Notes: a model not told the origin generated them from the letters alone. Shown: positions 12,001 to 24,435, counted from the stretch's first letter. The stretch is DNA of 64,000 nucleotides from Neoceratodus forsteri (GCA_016271365.2 CM028131.1:166040501-166104500), one strand, 5' to 3'. Made by a program: numbers and translations.

Positions 12001-14384
12001 AATATATGCTTTCAATTGTATGTATTTTTTAAACCAAAAAATAATTTAATTAATTATTAAAAGATGATAGAACCATGGAGCATATGCTCATTTACAATTC
12101 TGCCTACAGAGAAAAAACTATTACATAACATAATTACATTAAAATGCAATAAATACTGTCAATCAAGTGCATGGTAAAACAGATGGCAGTGATTTTGTGA
12201 ATTAGCTTGAAACCAAATTCTTAGTAGGAACATTGTGATTAATGGACCATCAAAAAGAAGCAAAGTAGACCCCAGGGCCACCGTCTGCCATTGGAATCAT
12301 TGGTTGCAATTTAATGCAGTTGCAATTAGTTGCAATTGCATTGAATTGCACTCATAAGTTAGTGCAGCTGAATTTAAGTGCAATCAATGATCCATCATTG
12401 CTTTCTGTGCTGCTGCTGCTGCTACTACTTTGAAAGTCAACTATGTTTGTTACCAGTGTTTTCTCTTTTCTTTCTTTTCAGTGGGGTGAGATTTTTCTCT
12501 AACCATCTTCCTCTCAGTTGAATCACGGCACCATCGTGTCTTTCAGCCAGTTAATGCACCCTGGCTTCTGAGCACCAAACATCCACCAATGAGGGCAAAG
12601 AGAAGGAGGAGCCAGGAGCACTTAATGTTTTGAACTGCGTGAGGTGGCAGGGAGAGCATGGTAGACAGTGAGTGAGGACAGGTGGTGTTGTGATCAGACC
12701 GTTGGTCGTTTTATGACAACTTCGTACTTGGGTCACTGTTCAGTGTTCCTTCAGTCAAGGACCAGGTTTTTAAATAGATTTACTGTGTCCTAGAGGTGTC
12801 TTTTGGAGAGTCAGTGCAGCAAATTGCAATCTGCTGCTGCACTGCGAGGCCGCAGAGTCCGGGAGATGGGAGTGGCCTGTGGGGCACTCGGGAGGGAGAC
12901 AGGCATGCCATGGAGTCATTAGCACAGGGAGGACTACTGTCCGGAGCAGACTACGGAGTATCATCAGTTAAGCTCTGAGTCGCCGGCCATCATTGATCTT
13001 GAAGGAGCAGGGAGGAGGTCCCTCCAGAGGAGGACTTGTCTTAAGGAGGCCAGCCAGGGAGGTCATCTGTGGTCCTACTAGGCTGCTAGGCATGAGAGAG
13101 GAGGGCCTAGGGAGTGGGACTCATGAAAGGGCTAGGCAAGGGTGTGGTCATGGTCATCGGGTCGAAGGAACCTCGCTCACCTCAGTACAATAGTAGTCCA
13201 GCAGCAGGGTGGGCAGCAGCTCTTTAATCTTACCACTAGAGTGGCTAGCAGCAAAGTGGATGGCAGGCATTGACTCAGAGGAGGATCAAGCAGCAGATCA
13301 GAGGGCCAGGGATCCAGGAGGACTCAAGGATTAGCAGCCCCAGAAACCTGAGAGAGAGAAAGCATGCAGTGTCTGGTGTGAGTAGAGCCTAAGGCCTAGT
13401 AGCAGCTACTGCAGCAGAATCAGGTCAGGCATCCTCTGTAGTTGGTTGTAATGTTGTGTTGCTGGGCATAGCTTGGTTCTGTGCCATCTACGGGTTGAGG
13501 TATCAGTGCAGCCTGCCTTGTCCTTGCTTGGTGGGAGTCCGGATGGAGCCTGGAGGAGCCATCCTAGGCTGTGACACACCATGCATCTCAGTCATCATGG
13601 AGGGAGTGAGGAATTCACTTCAGTTGAGGACAGATGAACGAACCCTGCCCTGTCTGGTGGAATGAAGCTCGGAGGGAGAATCGGTCTGGATAAGGATTCT
13701 GAACTGGAAAAGTAAGTAAACTATAAAAGTGCTGCAGTGGATTTTTTTACAGGTTAGAATCACAGGCAGAGATGAAGGAAAAACAAAGTTTGCACTATAC
13801 TGTGTAGTGTATGAGGGTGAGCTCAGGCAGCTCATCTGTGGCTGTGGCAAAAAATATGAAAACCTCAGTCTACCCCATCCCCTCTTTAGTCAAGACAGTG
13901 CATGAGCATCCCAACTTGAATCTCCTAGACCTCTCCCTGACAGACTCCCATTGGCATATTTTTTCAGATTCCATCGAAATGAAATAAAAGGAGAGCTCCT
14001 TTACTGCTGACCCAGGTTTACGTCAGTGGTAGAACTAGAATAGAACTGTTGTTATTGTGAATTGATTTTGGACACCCTTGTAGTAAAATAAGTGCTTAAG
14101 GTACATGGCACAAAAGTGTTGTTTTTCTTTTTTTTATTGATGTCTGAGTCTCCCATTGGCCCATCCTGGTCTACTCCCTTTTCAGTCATGTTGTGTGCCA
14201 CTCTGCTGAAAAAACAAATAATGACATATACCTGGGCAGCAAAGCTGCAACAGATTTTTTCCCCTTTAGCACACACACTCAGTTTGTTCATATCCTGGAT
14301 GGACTCTCACAGGGAGGGGGGGTCAATCTTAACATAGTTTTACTAGCCCAAAACCTAGTGCAAATTAAGCAGGGCTAGTGGATT
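12001..14384. other. Non-coding stretch; purine-rich 12,990-13,420
   Basis: No gene was recognised. 12,010-12,060 is A/T-rich. 12,295-12,360 has repeated GTTGCAATT words. 12,405-12,425 is a short CTG run. The part from 12,990 to 13,420 is purine-rich on the plus strand (AGG/GAG words). Confidence 0.35.
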
Positions 14385-15260
14385 TACATAGAAACTGCTA
14401 GCAGATAAGGACCACTAGCCCCATCTCATCTGCCTGTTGGCCCTATACATTGTTTGTGGCCACTGACCCGATGTGATCAATGTCTTCATCACTCCTTCCC
14501 TCTCAAGGTTCCCTTGTGCCTGTCCCAGGCATGCTTAAATCCTTCCACTCTGCTTGCCCCCACAACCTCATGTGACAGACTATTCCAAGCGTCAGCTACA
14601 CTTTTCTGTGTAGAAAAACTTCCTCATGTTACCTCTTAATCTCTCCCCTCCAGTTTTATATTGTGCCCCCTTGTTCAAGTACTTTATTTTACATTGAAAA
14701 AGGTCCCCTACCTTCACCTTGTTAATGCCCTTAAGGTACTTGAAAGTTTCAATCATGTCCCTCTGCGCTCTCCTTTCCTCTAGTGAGTACATATTGAGAT
14801 CCGTTAGTCTCTCCTCATATGTTTTGTGATGCAACCCCTGCACCATCTTTGTTGCCCTTCTCTGAATTGTCTCCACCTTGTGTGTGTCCTTGCGCAAGTG
14901 TTGCCTCCAGAACTGCACGCAGTACTCCAGGTGAGGCCTTACCAATGTTTTATACAATGGCATCACCACCTCCTGCTAGTGATACCATTGACTATGCATC
15001 CCAGCATGCCACTGGCCCTTCACTGCTGCCTTTGTGCACTGCTTTGATACCTTAAGGTTATCAGAGATGATAACAATTAGGTCCCTTTTCTCTTTAGTGA
15101 CAGTCAGCCCCCCCCCCCCAACCTGCAGCTCTCCCCAGGGTTTCCTCTATCCAGGTGCATTAGTTTGCACATTTTTGCACTGAACCTCAGTTGCTAACCT
15201 CAGTTAACTCTACTTGTCCATCTTGACTAGTGCATGATTCCATGGCTGTTAATTAAGTTA
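14385..15260 (-). mobile_element. CR1 LINE 3' half, antisense
   Basis: Minus-strand CR1. The 3' UTR (ACATAGAAACTGCTAGCAG-like on the plus strand at 14,388) leads up into an open frame at 14,969-14,592 (125 codons). That frame carries the CR1 thumb block LYKTLVRPHLEYCVQFW at residues 5-21, then IETFKYLKGINKV and the terminal RLRGNMRKFF. From 14,970 to about 15,260 the homology continues towards the RT core but is broken. It belongs to the same subfamily as 23,262-23,692, and the two are roughly 80-85% identical by eye. Confidence 0.75.
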
Positions 15261-17499
15261 AAAAAAGTCTCTATTTAGCAGGTTTTTGTCCTCATGCGTG
15301 TCTGTTTGACAGTTTGGCCCATACTAAGACCAGTGCCCCTCATTTCCCTACATTCTGAGTGTCTGAATCCAACAGTTCAGTGACAAAATGCTAAGTGGTA
15401 TACAGGGTCTGCTCTGCAGGTGGTGGGTTTTATCACAGCTTCACCATATTTTCCTTTCCCATCCACATCTCTTAACTCTGTTCTTTCCCTGGACACCACT
15501 GCAGGACAGACTCTGAAATGACCATCTACAGATCCATAGCTGCCGTTGCTTGAAAGTGTAGGAGGTCCCCAGCTCTTCTAAATGAACCAAGCCAGCCAAC
15601 ACTGGTAGCTGTGGATACTGTGGAGGGGTTCAGGAGGGGTTGAGACAGGTATAGGTGGAGGGTGCATCTAAACAGGGTCAGCATTGGGGGGCTGCCAAGT
15701 TAGGGGAAGGGACAGGGGGATCTTAGGGAAGGGGGGGGCAGAAAATGGTGCCCTAAATGGGCACTGATCCCCGAGAAGACTTGATAGACCATAGGGCCTA
15801 CTCTGCTGGCTTCTAAGTATGTTAGTTTGTTAACACCATCCATACAGTCCCACCCTTCATTCACACACTTATCCCACCCAGCTAATCAAACCTTTAGATC
15901 ATGTCTGGTCCCTCCAAAAAACCTTAATAAAATATATAGTTTAAAAAGGTTAAAATTGACATTCCTGGGGTGCACAGATCATTCTATATAGAAATAGAGG
16001 TAGTATAGCATCATGCCTGTGCACTGTTTCCCCTGGACAGATAAAAGGATGAAAGGACACTGTTAAAGAAACGTTTATTTTTGTTGGGGTACTGCATATT
16101 AAAATCAATGCTTTTAAATATAAAAATGCCATAGTTTTCTATTTCTCAAATCCCTTAGGTTTAGGAAGCCCCCACCCAAAAAAATCTTAGATGTGCTCCT
16201 GGCTCACTATACAAAACTTCCAGAAGTGCATGTCTCCAGTTGATTATAGGGTGGGGGCTAAGCGGCGTGTTTTTCTCTGCCAGGATCTGTTCACTGCTCT
16301 GGGTATGGGGGTGTGAGTGTGGTGAGGTGCATGATGGTGTCAGCTGTTGTGTGTGCAGAGCTATGTCTGCTTCACTGAACATTTGCTGTTGTGCTATCCT
16401 CTGGTTTGGGGGGGGGGTTGTGAAGAAAGAGGATGGTAGAAGGCCATGGTACAAAACAATGTGGGATTCACTGTATGGGATGGCATTGCAGCCTCTTTTT
16501 TTTGCAGATGGGGCAGGAAAGAATAGGGAAACATGATAAATGTGCAATAATCAGAGTATTTCTTGGCTTGAATAGTTTCCTGTATAAGTGATCAAAATTT
16601 GCCATTATAATTGTGGGCTACTGCAGCCACTTGCGGGCTACTGCAATTTTGAATCACCTTGCCCTGCTGGCATGAGCAAAAAAGATTAAGGTTGACCCCT
16701 GTGAGTGGTTGTGACGTGTACAGAATCGGATGTAAACCAAAGTGCAATTTATTAAGCAATGAGGCATGACTAGTGATTAACTGTCTGTTAATTACCCCTT
16801 AGTTGTATAATGTAGCACGAGATATGAAGTTAAAAAAGTGGCAAACTGCTACATAATAAATTTCAATGATGGTGCAAGTTGAAAAAAAATGTTGGATTTT
16901 CTTTAATTAGTTGAAGTCCTAAATTTCAAACTTGGAAAAACAAACAAACAAAGTTTGAAAAATCAGTCATAATGTGTGTTAAGTCAGTCATAATTGTTTT
17001 TTCAACTGACTCCGGGGTATAAAGCAAAGGCATTCCAAATGGCTGGACAAAGGCAAATGAATGTTAATTTACCATGGGCTATTCAATTTGGGAATTATCA
17101 ATTCCAAAGAATTAGATGATCAAAGAAATTAAGATGGAATACAGCTAATATTTCTGTTTCATTGGTAGTTGGGGACCAAGCTCTGGATACACTTTGACAG
17201 AAAATGGCTGTTGTGCAGAGGTCTGTTCATGAGAGACAACCATTTAAGGATGGGTTTTAATAAAGCACATGGTGCCATGTGTCAGTCGGACACTCAAGAT
17301 TAAGTTCATTATGGGCATTTGATGGCACAGCACAAGCATTTTCCTCTAAGGGAATGGGAAGGGGGGCAGGGGGAGCTAAGAAGGGAGTGGGAAGGTCAGC
17401 TGGAGCTTCACAGAACAGCACAGGCAGGAGGGGGTGAGTAGGCAGGAAAGCAGTCAGGGAGGGAGTATAGTATAGAAAGCCATATGCACCAATGCAAGG
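15261..17499. other. Non-coding stretch, no gene recognised
   Basis: No coding motif. 16,745-16,800 opens TTAAGCAATGAGGCATGAC and is related to the end of the hairpin element at 22,852-22,979, so it is probably a decayed member of that family. Confidence 0.35.
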
Positions 17500-17990
17500 A
17501 GTCTGGGAAATAAAATTCTGGACATGAAGGCCATCATGGGGGGCTACCCTGGATCTGATGGTCATGATGGAGTTATGGTTCACTGACAGCCATGACTGGG
17601 AAATTGAAATACCAGGCAACTTGCTGTTCAGGAGAGACAGGAAAGCTAGGAGCTAAGGTGAGTTTGCACTATATATGAGGGAGGGAATCAAGACTACAGA
17701 AGTACAGAGACACCCAGAGGAAAAGGTAGGACTGAAGGTGCTGTGGGTCATTCTGAAGACTGGTGCTGGGTCTGCTATCTATGCAGGTGTGGTATACAGA
17801 TCTCCAACAGAGGGAGATGAGTTGGATAAGGCACTTGGGGAAGCCATGATCTGGATGGCAAGCAAGGGGGAGGTGCTGCTATTTGGTGACTTAATCTGCC
17901 AGATTCTGTTTAGAGCCCTCCAACTATAGGTTTGGCAAGGAGTGGGGCCATCCTTGTACTGTAGACCACACTCCTTCAGGTGTTCTTTTA
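17500..17990 (+). pseudogene. CR1 LINE ORF2 endonuclease fragment
   Basis: Plus strand. NARSLGNKILDMKA at about 17,490-17,530 is the usual opening of the CR1 apurinic-like endonuclease domain. After a shift, ELWFTDSHDWEIEIPGN follows, then a stop. The frame from 17,675 (84 codons) then continues through VLWVILKTGAGSAIYAGVVY, an analogue of the VVYRPP block, to GEVLLFGD, an analogue of the GDFN catalytic block. The Asn of GDFN is lost by a frameshift. The rest of ORF2 is missing. Confidence 0.65.
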
Positions 17991-19059
17991 TCTTTTATAA
18001 GGTCATGAGGCTACATTGGGTACACTCTGTTTCATTATTTTGTTACCATTTTTTGACCCTTTTGCCACCTACCCACTGCCTTAATGAATGGGTCCCTATG
18101 GCTGCACCCTTCCTTCTGTCTTTACAGCTAATTCAGATGCCACTCTTTGGGCAACTGGCAGGGGGGCACAAGAATGCCAGACTGCCTGCACCCAGTAAAG
18201 CAAAATACAATGGCACTAGCAACTGGAAAGAAGCCAAACACTTCAGTATCGCCAATGGGATTTATTTTGCATCATAAATCACTGACATGATTTCAGCCTA
18301 TCAGCACGGACACGCTGTCCTTGTATCCTGTGTACAGTGATCCCTTGTGCACGAACCTTAGAAGTAGAGCTTTCCACTTTGCAGCCGGGAGGGGGGGGCA
18401 GCTTCACTTAACTTTCAAAATTAAAAAAATTACTTTCAATTTGTTATACATCCATCTTGCTAACTAGAGTGGTTTATAATAAATTGTAGGGCTGATTGTC
18501 TCTTATGATATAAGAAACTTGTCTAATAAGGTTTGGGTAACCAAAACTGCTCAGTTTAATTTCACGGTCCTTTCACCTGAACCTCACAATCATGGGCCAG
18601 TATAGTCAAATGTCCCAGTTTGTGCTCACAAAACATTTGTTCTAGGTTCCAGTTAGTGCCTTGAACAAAGTACCGGTATACTGGAATGTGGCCAAGGCAC
18701 AGAGCAAGCATTAATGGCATGTTCCAATATACCAACCAACTATGTAAGACACTATCTCGATTAATCCTGCAAACCACAATCCCGTACTAGCCACTTGGGG
18801 CCAGTACAGAGCTACAGGGCTTGTAAGAGCAAATGGTCAGTTAGGGCTCACAAAAGGCAATTGCTCATGTTGAACAATCTGCCATGTTCCTACATCCCTA
18901 AGCAAATGAACCCATGGCACAAGCAAGTCACTATGGAGTCATTTGCAATCCATTTTGTTCTCATTACATGCCTGTAGGAAACCTTGTCTGCATGCCCCCC
19001 CAGTGCCCTTCAGGGCTGCCCACTGGCAGTCAAGTGGTAAGCTGCCCCTCCCCAATCAT
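17991..19059. other. Non-coding stretch, nothing recognised
   Basis: No gene or repeat family was recognised on either strand. Confidence 0.3.
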
Positions 19060-20300
19060 CCACCTGCTATGAAGAATACAAGTCCCAGGTGGTCTAGTGT
19101 CCCACCAGTCACAATTGCTCTTCTGATATACAGTATTAAAGGCCTTGGACGTCTAGTGTCCCCTACCCCAAATCACCCTCCCAATATACAGTATTAAAGG
19201 CCCTGGTGATCTAGTGTCCCCTTGCCTACCCCTGATCACCCTCCTGATATACAGTATTAATGGTCCTGGTGGTCTAGTAAACCCCCACCCCATGATCACC
19301 GTTCTGCTATACAGAATAAAGGCCCTGGTGATCTAGTGTCTGCACACCCCCGTGAATGCCTGCCTGGCTGATATACATATTTAGGACCCTGGTGTTTTAG
19401 TGCCCCACCATCACCTGATTGCCAGCCTGATGTGAGGAATATCATTCTCTGGCTGTCTAGTGTTCCCCCACCCCATCAATCAGCCTCCCAATATGCAGTC
19501 TTTAAGGCCCCGGTGGTCTAGTGTCCCCCACACTCATTTGCTAGCCCTATGTGAGAAATACAATTATCTACTAGTTTATCCCTCCCACCACCCCAATCAC
19601 CAATCCAAAATGAGGAATACAATTTCTTAGTGTTCTAGTGTTCTGCTACCAATTACCAGTCCAGTATGATGAATAAAGCACCCTGGTGGCTGTGGCTAGT
19701 AACACCCTGCACTCTGATAATACTGAGGACTCCCTCTGCTCCTTCTCACTCACTCATGTCCCTCTGCCACTACCCCTAGACTCCCCACTTACCCCAGTAA
19801 CTTATGTTTCCACTCTGGAGATGATGACCAGCAGAGTCCTTCAGCTCAACACCTCAGCTGGACACCATCTGAATGACAGGGATTAAGCATGGAGCTATTA
19901 TAGAAACAGCTGTTTCTGCAGTAGTCACATGCTTGATCCCTATTATTCAGAAGATGGCCAGCTGACATAGTGAGCAGAGGGCTGTGCCGTTTGCTATATC
20001 TGAAGAAGAGACATTGGCTAGTGGTGTAAGTTGGGACCCAGGAGTGTGATGGTGAAGAGGCATGAGTGAGTGGGATGGGGTGGGGGTTTCCTCTGTAAAA
20101 TCAGGGGGGTAGGGGGACATTAATCACCAGGATGTTTTATACATTATGTAGGGCAACAGGGAATTGTATTCCTCACTTTGGGCTCGTAATTGGTGGGGGG
20201 GGGCACTAGACCACCAGGGCCTTTGATACCATATATGGGTCTAGCAATTGGGGGGTGTAGAGTAACACTTGACCACCAAGGAATGGTATTCCTCATATCA
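19060..20300. mobile_element. Foldback element with 60-bp minisatellite arms
   Basis: The left arm (19,060-19,700) has about eleven degenerate units of roughly 60 bp, each with a version of CCTGGTGGTCTAGTGTCCCC and ATATACAGTATTAAAGG. The right side (20,110-20,300) has the same units in reverse complement (CTAGACCACCAGGGCC, TTGACCACCAAGG, GGAATTGTATTCCTCA). The centre, at 19,902-19,917, is AGAAACAGCTGTTTCT, and the flanking 37 bp (from 19,852 and to about 19,966) are inverted copies of each other. The left arm is longer than the right. A further reverse-oriented block lies at 22,990-23,190. No ORF of note, so presumably a non-autonomous element. Confidence 0.65.
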
Positions 20301-20529
20301 TAAAATACGGTCTCAGAAATGCTCAATTCTAAATGGTTATCACTATTCCAATGGCCTTACATTAATTTCTGTTAGAAAATGGGTAGGTAGAATTCTACTT
20401 TCTGATTGGCTTATACAACACAGTAGCCATTCTGGTATCAGGCAACAGAGACTGGGAAATAGTAAATCCCAGGCTCTGCTGCTTGATTACTTTCAAATAT
20501 CAGTGTGCCCTTAGAATTTTAAATTTCAC

Positions 20530-20885
20530 GCTGCTGCCATTTTTTTCTCTCGCTTAGTGAGTGATACAAGCTGCCTCCCATTTCCTGAAAGGATCACTTC
20601 ACAAAATAAAAAAAAAGCCTTCTATGCAAAAAACTCACATGTGGCACACAGTGTACCCCAGTTAAACAGTGAGTGAGGTGCAGCAAAAAAAACAGGCTCC
20701 ACTCGCGGATTTGCTCCTCAAAGTAACAATTTGCTCAACACCTGAGGAAGTCACATGTGCAAAACTGGTCGGGCCTTTTGGAGTGTGTAGCACCTACGTG
20801 GCACTTGGCTGCAAGTTTTGTATTTTGCCTTTTGTCCTTCGGCAATAAAACACAGTTTGTCTTATTTTAAATGGTGGTTGGTGCC
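20530..20885 (+). repeat. Possible Penelope-like 3' end fragment
   Basis: CTGAGGAAGTCACATGTGCA and AAACTGGTCGGGCC at about 20,742-20,775, followed by CAATAAAACACAGTTTGTC at 20,843, resemble in layout the 3' tail at 46,607-46,700 (CCTGAGGAAG...AAGCGCCGGG...AGCAATAAAAACTTGAA). Tails of this design are common at the 3' ends of Penelope-like elements. No coding part is attached, so the call is tentative. Confidence 0.35.
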
Positions 20886-21355
20886 CTTATTTCCTGCGTT
20901 GAGCAAACAGTGACTGAAAAGCTTTTTTTTGTCAGTACCAGTACCACTAGCACATCGCATGCTAAGTGCTACTAGAGTATGCTTCTCTGGCTCCAACCCC
21001 GCTCAACCCAAGATAAGTTATTGTAAGGTTGTTTTTTTTTAATTTCACCAACACATCCTGTTCCTCGATCGCCACTTGGACTGCTAGTTTACCCTCGATG
21101 TTGTTACCAAATTAATTTAGTGCTAAATAAAAACAGACTACACTCAGGTGGAAAACAGGCTGCAACTAGAGAGATAGGAAGACTGTAGCATTCAACATAA
21201 TGGCTACAGCACCCTCTACTGCCAATCCCAGCACTATGTAGTCCAGGGACTGCTTTACAGAAATAGTTTTTTTTTTCATTAAACTATTATGTTTTTAACA
21301 GTTTTTAATTTTTTTAAATATTTCATTCAAATGAACATCAAACCCATTTTCTAAG

Positions 21356-21500
21356 CTCAATAATATCCTCCAGGGTGAGTGGTATGGGCTATACTGGATG
21401 TTCCAGGGGCTATAAGACCCTTTGCCTGCAGCATCAGGCCTCCTTTATGCCATTAGGTGGTCCGGTATAGCCCAATTCTGCTCACCTTGTCAGGCATTAT
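21356..21500. mobile_element. Hairpin (palindromic) MITE-like element
   Basis: The left half reads CAATAATATCCTCCAGGGTGA and GGGCTATACTGGA...GGGGCTATAAGACCC. The right half is its imperfect inverse, ending GCTCACCTTGTCAGGCATTATTGC. The two arms are about 60 bp each. The ...TTATTGCTTA end is shared with the hairpins at 22,507, 22,852 and 32,463. Confidence 0.55.
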
Positions 21501-21856
21501 TGCTTACTTATAAAATGGGAAAGGAAAATCCTGGCTCTTGATTGGTCATTAGCTGTGCATTAGAAGAGTCTAATGCACAGCTAAAAACAACTACTCAGAA
21601 ACAGGACACAGTGCAAAAAAATCAATGTGCCACATAGAACATTCGTATTTTAAAAAGCCACCATTTTATTTTCTCTCTGAGAGACCAAAAGTGCAAAACT
21701 ATTCAGTCCACTTAAAACTAATGACAGCATAGGATTCTTCTTGCTGTCTTTAGTTATGTATTGTTTTGGTTTTGTAAGCATAACCTATTTCCTCATAAGA
21801 ACCGTGCCTCCCCCATCCACTCGCTTTGACTCCTCGTAAGCTATTCCAACTCTTTA

Positions 21857-21998
21857 CATTCACCCTTTGATTGTGTGAAAAACCCATGCATGCATGAGTT
21901 TTACTTTTCTAAGCCCCCTTAATCTTTTTACATGGCTGTAAAGAGGGACAGATGTTGAATAATGCATGCATGGGTTTTTCACACAGTCAAGGGGTGAA
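21857..21998. mobile_element. Inverted-repeat element, 36-bp arms
   Basis: Arms at 21,857-21,892 and 21,963-21,998 are inverted copies with about three mismatches (TGTGTGAAAAACCCATGCAT in both, when one is reverse complemented), separated by 70 bp. No ORF is present. Confidence 0.7.
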
Positions 21999-22506
21999 AG
22001 TAAAAAGTGCTCTTTGGATGCGAACTTCCTTGTCACCTGTTAAAAAAAACAGAACCTTTGGCTAAACTGTGCTGTTATTCTTTTTTTCTGAAACTGACCC
22101 TGAACACTTCACCTTGTGTGCACTACTGTTTTCCCCTGTAACACTAGCTATGCAGTAGGGAAGCCCTTAAGATCAAGTTGCCTTTTTAAGTTAGAGAACG
22201 ATACAAATCATTCACCATAAACAAGCTAAAAATAAAAAAAAATTAAGTTAAAAACTTGTGTGTGTCTCTCTATGTTGGGTTGGTAGTGGCTGCATATGCA
22301 AACAACAAAAACTGACTCTAGAAAAACTATAACTATGGAGGCCACAGTAAGACAAAAGTCCTAAACTTAAAAAAAATCAGCCTTATGCAGGCAGAGAGAA
22401 TATTTTATGTAAAATGTAGATAAAAAATTAACGTTTTTATCATATTTATCTATTAATTTTTAATTGTTCATTATGAAAGGCCCTGAAAATACAAAATCTG
22501 ATTTTA

Positions 22507-22622
22507 TATGCACAATAAGACACTTTGGGGGTGTGCAGTAGACACTTCTTATGCATGGCCAGGGTCTGAACCCCTGGATGTGCATTAGAAGTGTCTAATG
22601 CACACCACCTCATGTCTTATTG
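22507..22622. mobile_element. Hairpin MITE-like element
   Basis: An almost continuous palindrome: CAATAAGACACTTTGGGGGTG at the left is matched inversely by CACCACCTCATGTCTTATTG at the right, with the centre near CCAGGGTCTGAACCCCTGG. Related to 21,356-21,500 and 32,463-32,607 by its GCAATAA ends. Confidence 0.65.
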
Positions 22623-22851
22623 CTTACTTACATTGTCATGTACAGCCTGGTCACTATGGCATATGAATTCTTCCTGTCAGCTTTCTATTCTCTAGCACTG
22701 CTGAATGACTGGAATGCATTCTGATTCAGAAACAGCATTGTAAAACAGTTGCTGGATGAATTATTTAAAAAAAATCTCCCTCTCTCTCAATGAGGAAAAC
22801 ATTCAAAAGGTACACTTCAAACACTTTTCTTTTGAAATTAGTTTTTATAAT

Positions 22852-22980
22852 AGCACTAAGGCATTCCCAGGAGTTAGATAATCAGTCAGTTAATCACCCC
22901 CTCAGCTGCACTCTAGTGCCACAGTTTGCCTCTAGGGGGCAATTAACACACTGTTACTTAACACCTGGTCATGCCTTATT
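22852..22980. mobile_element. Hairpin MITE-like element
   Basis: Left AGCACTAAGGCATTCCCAGG with CAGTTAATCACCCCC is mirrored by right GGGGGCAATTAACACACTG with CCTGGTCATGCCTTATTGCT. It is followed directly by TTAA, which may be the target site. A decayed relative starts at about 16,750. Confidence 0.55.
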
Positions 22981-22989
22981 GCTTAATAG

Positions 22990-23190
22990 GGCTTTTGATC
23001 AGTAGACCATCAGACCCTTTAATACAGTAAATTGGACCAGCAGTTGAGGGGACCCTTAACCATCAGGAAATTGTATTCCTCAAATTGTGTTGGCAGTTGG
23101 GGGGGAGGGGGGACTAGACAACCAGGGTCTTTAATTCTTTATATCAGGTGGGAGATGGGGTGGCACAGTCTATAAGATCAGGGTTGATGA
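22990..23190 (-). repeat. Reverse-oriented block of the 60-bp minisatellite
   Basis: Contains ACCATCAGGAAATTGTATTCC, GGGACTAGACAACCAGGG and TTTAATTCTTTATATCAGG, which are reverse-complement forms of the units in 19,060-19,700. It may be the end of another foldback copy. Confidence 0.5.
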
Positions 23191-23261
23191 GTCAATAAAT
23201 AGCGAGTCACTAACAGCTATTTGCCACCTCTCCAAACCTCCCATTATGCCAGTGTACCTAT

Positions 23262-23692
23262 AGAAACATAGAAATATAGAAATTGTCAGCAGATAAGGAC
23301 TGCTAGGCCCATCCAATCTGCCTGTAGGCCCTATACATTGTATGTGGTCACTGACTCTATGTGATTAAAGCTTTTCATCACTCCCTCCCCTCTCAAGGTT
23401 CCCTTGTGCCTGTCCCAGGCATGCTTAAACCGCTCCACTGTGCTTGCCCCCACTACCTCCTGTGGCAGACTATTCCAAGTATTGACTACTCTTTCTGTGC
23501 AGAAAAACTTCCTCACATTACCTCTTAACCTACCCCCTTCCAATTTCATATTGCGCCTCCTTGTTCTAGTACTTTTTCTAAATTGGAAAAGGTCCCCCAC
23601 CTGCACCTTGTTTATGCCCTTCAGGTACTTGAAAGTTTCAATCATGTCCCCCCGCTGTCTACTCTCCTCTCCTCCAGTGAGTACATATTGAG
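23262..23692 (-). mobile_element. CR1 LINE 3' end, antisense
   Basis: The plus strand begins with the CR1 3' end (AGAAACATAGAAATATAGAA, then GCAGATAAGGACTGCTAGGC). The minus-strand frame 23,645-23,331 (104 codons) holds MIETFKYLKGINKVQVGDL, RLRGNVRKFFCTE and VNTWNSLPQEVVGAST. These are the C-terminal blocks of CR1 ORF2, and the final one is missing from the 14.4-kb copy. It joins oppositely oriented CR1 sequence at about 23,693. Confidence 0.75.
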
Positions 23693-24435
23693 GTCATGGG
23701 AGAGGACCAGGGAACTGAACTCACAAATATTGGAAGCTGCAGGGAATGGAGAGGTGGTAATTGTAAGGGACTTGAACCTGCCCAAGGTAGACTGGAGCAT
23801 ACCATCCACAACATGTGCTAGGAGTCAGGTGATCCTGAAAGAACTGCAAAGTGGGTTCCTGACTCAGGACATCACTGAACCAACAAGAGCTGAGGCAATT
23901 CTTGATCTGGTGCTCACAAATCTGCAGCATGTACAATAATGGTCAGAAAGCCACTGGGTGGAAGTGACCATTGCACAGTGTGGTTCCAGTTGGATATGGA
24001 CAGGGAAAGCATCCTAAGACCAAAATCTTGGCTTTCAGGAGGGCGGACATCAGGAAAATGGGCAAAGTGCTAAGGATCCATCTGGTGGGCATCAGACCAG
24101 ATATGGGGGCGGACCAAAGGTGGTCCATCATTAAGGAAGGAATACTGGTTGCCAAAGATGAGTGCATTATGCTCAGGGGGAATAACACAAGGGCCAAAGT
24201 GCCCAGCTGGTTCAGTTCTGGGGTTGCCCAGGCAGTAAGGGAAAAGAGGTTGGCCTATAGAAAATTCTGGAAGACCAAGAGAGAGGTGGATAGGGAATAT
24301 TACCTAAGGTTTGCTAGTGAGTCAAGTAAGGAAGTCCGGAGAGCAAAGGCACAGAAGGAGCTGCAGATAGCGGAAGGAATTAGGAGGAAATTTCCACAAG
24401 GACTTCCCAGGGAGTCTACAGATTCACTTCCATAG
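23693..24435 (+). pseudogene. CR1 LINE ORF2 endonuclease-to-connector fragment
   Basis: Plus strand. The first frame (to 23,939) contains GEVVIVRDLNLPKVDW, a GDFNLPxVDW-type catalytic block with Gly-Asp changed to Arg-Asp and Phe to Leu, and then AILDLVLTNLQHV. A second frame (23,971-24,435, 154 codons) covers the end of the endonuclease and the connector to RT (IIKEGILVAKDECI, RAKVPSWFSSGVAQAV, REKRLAYRKFWKT). RT itself is absent. Its 5' edge abuts the antisense CR1 3' end, so the pair may be one 5'-inverted insertion. Confidence 0.7.
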
